Assembly: GCA_030537915.1 (NCBI GenBank)
Contig: JAUNUZ010000075.1
Coordinates: 1-8,967 of the forward strand
Length of the DNA stretch: 8,967 nucleotides
Direction of reading: 5' to 3'
Origin: Micrococcales bacterium
GTDB lineage: Bacteria; Actinomycetota; Actinomycetes; Actinomycetales; Dermatophilaceae
The notes under the pieces were generated by a model. It was not told where the DNA came from. It saw only the letters and a program-made list of their open reading frames with translations, and made no database searches. The number at the start of each line of letters is the position of its first letter. Within the stretch, counting starts at the first letter, position 1. This document shows positions 6,148 through 8,967 of this stretch, piece after piece. A program made the translations under genes and the position numbers.

Positions 6148-6195
6148 GGTCCCGCGCGGACCAGACTGCGAAGTCCACTTCGCGAAAGGTCCCCG
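6148..6195 (+). promoter_or_regulatory. Possible two-state RNA element covering the ribosome binding site of the ThiF-like gene
   Basis: GGTCC occurs at 6148-6152 and 6188-6192, and GGACC at 6158-6162 can pair with either copy. Pairing with the first gives a 5-bp hairpin with loop CGCGC and leaves the ribosome site free. Pairing with the second encloses the perfect hairpin GCGAAG-TCCA-CTTCGC (6168-6183), extends by C6155-G6195 and G6156-C6194, and buries the GG of the Shine-Dalgarno AAAGG (6185-6189). The ATG follows at 6196. No known riboswitch class is recognised; this is inferred only from base pairing. Confidence 0.4.
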
Positions 6196-7221
6196 ATGCC
6201 GCCCCTTCCCCAGCTGCAGGCCCACGCGCGGGTCTTGCGCCGCAGCGCCGACAGCGTCCAGATCGGCCTCGTCGACGGATCCGGTGTCGTGGTCGCCGGA
6301 CTACGAGCCGAAGAAATCGAGCAGCTGATCCGGCTCGCTGCCCGCGCCCGCACGCCGCGCCCCCGCAGCGATCCGTCCCGCCCGGGAACAGCACAGGGCG
6401 CCTCGGCGACCTCCAGCCAGATAGCGACCGGCGCTTTTGTCGACTCCACGCGGCTGGGATCGGTGCTCTCCGCGCTGCGCGCACACAAGCTCGTCGTCGA
6501 GCGCCCCACGCCGACACGGGACCTGCGCGCGCATCAGGCCGATGACATCCTGGCCTTCGCCCCAGACGCGGCGGCGCGCGCCTGCGCTTACGGTCTCATC
6601 GACGATGGCTTCTCCGTCCTGCGTCGGCGCCGCGGCTGTCGGGTGCTCATCGACGGGGCCGGTCGGCTCGCGCAGGACCTCACGGCCTGCCTGCGAGACG
6701 GCGGTGTCGGCACCGTGGACTCCGGGGCGCTAGCTGGCGGCGCCGTCGACCTAGCGCTGCGCTCCGGGAAGGGCCAGACACCGGATCTTGTCATCATGCT
6801 CGCCAACGGAGGGCTGCCCTTCCACCTCGCGGAGCCCTGGCGCACACGTGACATACCTCACCTGCCGATCGTCGTCGACGGCCCTACGGCCACGGTTGGC
6901 CCCCTCATCTGCGGCATCGGGCCGTGTCTACGCTGCCTCGATCTCTACCGCACCGACCGGGATCCGCAGTGGCCGGCGCTGCTCACGCAGCTAGTGCCAG
7001 ACCGCCCCAGACCCGCGGCCCCCGTCGAGGCCGAGACCGGTCTGCGCGCCCTTGCGGCCGGATTGGCGGCGACCTTCGCCTACGCCCTGCTCGATGGGCA
7101 CGAACTACCCGCGGGACTGGCATGCGCCGTCCGGCTTCCGTCCCCGGCCGTCTCGCACTATCGCTGGCGCACCCACCCGAAGTGTCACTCCTGTCGTCAG
7201 CGGGTGACAATGGAGTGGTGA
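6196..7221 (+). CDS. ThiF-like / TOMM cyclodehydratase E1-like protein, degenerate
   Basis: 341 aa from the ATG at 6196, chosen because AAAGG lies 6 nt upstream and because the 114 nt before it, though open in frame, use clearly less GC at third codon positions. The N-terminus (about 1-50) is followed by a low-complexity linker (52-78) and a helical block with LGSVLSALRAHKLVVE (87-102). A Rossmann-like part begins RVLIDGAGRLAQ (149-160) and contains GGVGTVD (169-175). C244-L-R-C247 (GPCLRCLDLYRTDRDP region) and C330-H-S-C333 near the end form a probable four-cysteine zinc site. This matches stand-alone actinobacterial proteins annotated ThiF-like or TOMM leader-binding. The glycine loop is degenerate and the DxDxVxxSNLxRQ signature of active MoeB/ThiF enzymes is missing, so adenylation is unlikely. 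Its stop overlaps the ABC1 kinase start. Role unknown. Confidence 0.82.
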   Translation: MPPLPQLQAHARVLRRSADSVQIGLVDGSGVVVAGLRAEEIEQLIRLAARARTPRPRSDPSRPGTAQGASATSSQIATGAFVDSTRLGSVLSALRAHKLVVERPTPTRDLRAHQADDILAFAPDAAARACAYGLIDDGFSVLRRRRGCRVLIDGAGRLAQDLTACLRDGGVGTVDSGALAGGAVDLALRSGKGQTPDLVIMLANGGLPFHLAEPWRTRDIPHLPIVVDGPTATVGPLICGIGPCLRCLDLYRTDRDPQWPALLTQLVPDRPRPAAPVEAETGLRALAAGLAATFAYALLDGHELPAGLACAVRLPSPAVSHYRWRTHPKCHSCRQRVTMEW

Positions 7222-8549
7222 CAGAGCTGCCGCGCAGGGCGATCGTACGCTCCGCCAAACTTGCGCGCTTGCCGCTGGGGATGGCTGGGCGCGCGGCGAT
7301 AGGAGCGGGTAGGCGCCTCGGGGGCCGGCCCGCGGAGGTCGTGACCGCTGAACTCCAGGCGCGCACCGCCGAACAGCTCTTCACCGTCCTGGGCGAGCTC
7401 AAGGGTGGTGCGATGAAGGTCGGCCAGGCTCTCTCGGTCCTCGAGGCGGCCATGCCCGAGGACCTGGCGCGGCCCTACCGGGCGGCCCTGACCAAACTGC
7501 AGGATTCGGCCCCTCCCATGCCCGCCGCCACGGTCCACCGTGTGCTCACCGACGAGCTGGGCGGCCGCTGGCGCACGAAGTTCGCGCTCTTCGACGATCA
7601 GCCCGCGGCGTCGGCCTCTATCGGACAGGTGCATCGGGCGATCTGGAAAGACGGCCGCGAGGTTGCGGTGAAGATCCAATACCCGGGGGCCGCCCAGGCC
7701 CTCATCGGCGACTTCCGTCGAATCGCCCAGGTGACTCGGGTGTCCGCGGCCTGGGTGCCGGGCCTGGCCCTGCAGCCCCTCCTGGCCGAGCTCCTCGCCC
7801 GCGTGGAGGATGAGCTGGACTACGACCTTGAGGCCCGCCGACAGAGACAGTTCGGGGACGCCTACGACTCCGACGAGCACGTCTTCGTCCCGGCAGTGGT
7901 CCACCAGCGCGGGGCCGTCCTGGTGTCTGAGTGGATGGACGGCACGCCGCTCTCGCGGATCATCACCGATGGCACCCCCGACGAACGAGCCCTGGCTGCG
8001 ACCCGCTACCTGGAGTTCCTGCTCAGCGCGCCCCAGCGGGCCCGCCTGCTGCACGCGGATCCACATCCCGGCAACTTCCGGCTGCTGCCCGACGGGCGGC
8101 TGGGCGTCATGGATTTCGGGGCCGTCGACGAACTACCCGACGGTCTGCCCCCAGCGCTGGGTCAGCTCGTCTCGGCGGCGCTGCGCGAGGACGCCCCGAC
8201 CCTTCTGGAGGTGCTGCGCGCCGAGGGCTTCGTACTGCCCTCGATGAAGCTCGACCCATGGTCGGTCCTCGACCTGCTCGCACCATTCCTCGAACCGCTG
8301 CGTGGGCCTACCTTCGTCTTCCGGCGAGCCTGGCTGCGCGACATGGCGAACCGAATTCAAGACCCGCGCGGGGAGGAATGGCGAACCGGAATCAAGATCA
8401 ACCTGCCGCCGGACTATCTACTCATCCACCGGGTGTGGGCGGGGGGGATCGGAGTGCTGTGCCAGCTGGAGGGTGAGGTGCCGGCGCACGACCTTGTCGC
8501 CCGGTGCCTGCCGGGGGCTCACCTGCCGGACCCGGAGATCGACGGCTGA
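7218..8549 (+). CDS. ABC1/AarF/UbiB-family atypical kinase
   Basis: 443 aa. The full set of ABC1 hallmarks is present: the KxGQ motif (K67-Q70, in GAMKVGQALSVLEAAMP), the Ala-rich nucleotide loop AASASIGQVHRA (130-141), the catalytic-lysine strand VAVKIQYPG (149-157), EDELDYDLEA (197-206), LLHADPHPGNF (277-287), with the conserved D and N, and MDFGAVDELP (298-307). In UbiB/COQ8 relatives the KxGQ helix inhibits typical kinase activity and the protein acts as an ATPase supporting isoprenoid-quinone lipid metabolism. In Actinobacteria, which make menaquinone, the role is unproven. No membrane span is evident at the C-terminus, unlike Proteobacterial UbiB. The GTG at 7218 overlaps the upstream TGA (GTGA); another GTG lies at 7215 and GGAG is too close to either, so coupled translation is inferred. 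Mycobacteria carry a relative (Rv3197) near whiB7. Confidence 0.94.
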   Translation: MTELPRRAIVRSAKLARLPLGMAGRAAIGAGRRLGGRPAEVVTAELQARTAEQLFTVLGELKGGAMKVGQALSVLEAAMPEDLARPYRAALTKLQDSAPPMPAATVHRVLTDELGGRWRTKFALFDDQPAASASIGQVHRAIWKDGREVAVKIQYPGAAQALIGDFRRIAQVTRVSAAWVPGLALQPLLAELLARVEDELDYDLEARRQRQFGDAYDSDEHVFVPAVVHQRGAVLVSEWMDGTPLSRIITDGTPDERALAATRYLEFLLSAPQRARLLHADPHPGNFRLLPDGRLGVMDFGAVDELPDGLPPALGQLVSAALREDAPTLLEVLRAEGFVLPSMKLDPWSVLDLLAPFLEPLRGPTFVFRRAWLRDMANRIQDPRGEEWRTGIKINLPPDYLLIHRVWAGGIGVLCQLEGEVPAHDLVARCLPGAHLPDPEIDG

Positions 8550-8590
8550 GCTGCTACTGTCCTGGCGCTGCCGCAGGAAATGAGCTCAGC
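8545..8590. terminator. Bidirectional hairpin containing both convergent stop codons
   Basis: GCTGAGCT (8545-8552) and AGCTCAGC (8583-8590) are perfect 8-bp arms, and each contains the TGA of one of the two convergent genes. Inside, TCCT-GCG (8560-8567, one bulged G) pairs with CGC-AGGA (8572-8578) around a CTGC loop. The pair could end transcription in both directions. There is no T-run, so termination is inferred. Confidence 0.4.
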
Positions 8591-8795
8591 GTGGACGCAG
8601 GATCTCGTTGACGGACTGCGTCTGTGCCGCGGCCGCAGACACGACGGGGTCAGCTGAATCGTCGCCGCTTCGGCGGGCGGACGAGGTGTTGCGGACGACC
8701 GCGAGTCGCAACCGATCGAGCGTGAGCACCGTGTTCGGGCTGTCGAATCTGGACTTGGCTGGTCCCTTCCATGGGCCTTGCCTGGCAACGGGCAT
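8586..8795 (-). CDS. Small hypothetical protein, 69 aa
   Basis: Not recognised. The start at 8795 is chosen because AAGGAGG lies 5 nt upstream of the ATG, the best Shine-Dalgarno in the window; an upstream in-frame ATG and a longer 113-aa frame lack one. The protein begins MPVARQGPWKGPAKSRFD and ends QSVNEILRPR. It is basic in the first 42 residues (R-rich around 28-42: RLRLAVVRNTSSARR), then short acidic DDSAD (45-49) and an Ala-rich stretch (51-58). There are no cysteines, so it is not a WhiB protein, and no hydrophobic span or signal peptide is seen; it is probably cytoplasmic and perhaps partly disordered. It is convergent with the ABC1 kinase gene, 36 nt apart, and has a good promoter about 100 nt upstream. 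Function cannot be guessed from sequence. Confidence 0.7.
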   Translation of the reverse strand: MPVARQGPWKGPAKSRFDSPNTVLTLDRLRLAVVRNTSSARRSGDDSADPVVSAAAAQTQSVNEILRPR

Positions 8796-8897
8796 AACCG
8801 CCTCCTTGAAGCGAGCTGTACCTTTCATAGGCCGCGGAGTACGCGCGCGAGCAGATGAGATGCGACTCCGTCGTCGAGCCCCCCGATGCTGGCTTCG

Positions 8898-8927
8898 ATA
8901 ATAGGGTCGCCCGACCAAGACCCTCAA
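8898..8927 (-). promoter_or_regulatory. Sigma70-type promoter for the 69-aa gene with a dyad in its spacer
   Basis: On the minus strand, -35 TTGAGG (8922-8927) and -10 TATTAT (8898-8903) are 18 nt apart; TATTAT matches the consensus at 5 of 6 positions. The start of transcription would be near 8890, giving a leader of about 95 nt before the ATG at 8795. The spacer is almost wholly a dyad: AGGGTC (arm at 8919-8924) N10 GACCCT (8903-8908), with a second inner dyad GGTCG-GG-CGACC (8905-8916). This suits a spacer-binding repressor or activator, but no regulator gene is in view. Confidence 0.6.
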
Positions 8928-8967
8928 CCTTCAGATATGCATCAGCTCACCGGGAACGCGGTGGCGT
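8928..8967. other. Right-edge sequence, no feature assigned
   Basis: The last 40 nt, upstream of the promoter of the 69-aa gene. A plus-strand ATG at 8937 opens a frame to the edge but has no ribosome binding site, so I do not call a gene. Confidence 0.3.

Noticed and set aside
6082..6195. In-frame N-terminal extension of the ThiF-like protein from an ATG at 6082
   Set aside because: The ATG lies inside the right arm of a long inverted repeat with no Shine-Dalgarno, and third-position GC of this stretch (about 73%) is well below that of the gene body; AAAGG supports the 6196 ATG.
6924..7217. Upstream in-frame extension of the ABC1 kinase frame
   Set aside because: It overlaps the conserved C-terminal zinc site of the ThiF-like gene in another frame; kinase homology begins after 7218.
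8586..8927. WhiB7 or other WhiB regulator at the minus-strand ORF next to the ABC1 kinase
   Set aside because: Expected from mycobacterial synteny, but the product has no cysteines and no WhiB signature.
1..8967. CRISPR array, tRNA, rRNA, toxin-antitoxin pair or phage defence system
   Set aside because: No regularly spaced repeats, no tRNA cloverleaf noted, and all recognised genes are conserved chromosomal families rather than accessory defence genes.

Overview
The window is a GC-rich, densely coded chromosomal segment with GTG/TTG starts, overlapping stop/start codons and families typical of high-GC Gram-positive bacteria. Family content and gene order (YlbL-type PDZ protein, MoaE, SDR-like protein, Zincin_2/DUF2342 protein, NUDIX, YwiC-like protein, YgjP-type metallopeptidase, DUF5679 Zn-ribbon, ThiF-like protein, ABC1 kinase) point to an actinobacterium, most likely in or near Micrococcales/Actinomycetales. 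I cannot name a species. The set resembles the mycobacterial Rv3194c-Rv3197 neighbourhood (PDZ protein, Zincin_2 protein, ABC1 kinase). No IS element, tRNA, rRNA, CRISPR array, phage gene or atypical-composition island is visible.

Layout. Minus strand, 1-1859: an operon read right to left, SDR-like protein (TTG start at 1859), then moaE, then the N-terminal part of a PDZ/Lon-type secreted protein that runs off the left edge. Plus strand, 1960-4933: Zincin_2-family protein, NUDIX hydrolase and YwiC-like membrane protein, joined by two 4-nt stop/start overlaps. Minus strand, 4958-5530: a YgjP/DUF45 metallopeptidase, convergent with the YwiC gene. Plus strand, 5801-8549: DUF5679 Zn-ribbon protein, a 230-nt non-coding gap crowded with inverted repeats, then a degenerate ThiF-like protein overlapping an intact ABC1/UbiB kinase. 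Minus strand, 8586-8795: a 69-aa unrecognised protein with a strong Shine-Dalgarno sequence and a good sigma70-type promoter.

Most genes belong to broadly conserved but poorly characterised actinobacterial families, so no textbook pathway links them. Three proteins look like degenerate versions of enzymes: the Zincin_2 protein (REAAR where a zincin HEXXH could lie), the ThiF-like protein (lacks the MoeB/ThiF adenylation signatures) and the SDR protein (no YxxxK). MoaE is the only molybdenum-cofactor gene here.

The least explained parts are non-coding. The gap at 5966-6195 holds a terminator-like hairpin, a 10-bp palindrome, a 17-bp-arm inverted repeat and a possible switch able to hide the Shine-Dalgarno of the ThiF-like gene. 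The promoter of the 69-aa gene carries a 22-bp dyad almost exactly filling its -35/-10 spacer. The coding part is otherwise an ordinary conserved region, and I found no convincing new multi-gene system.
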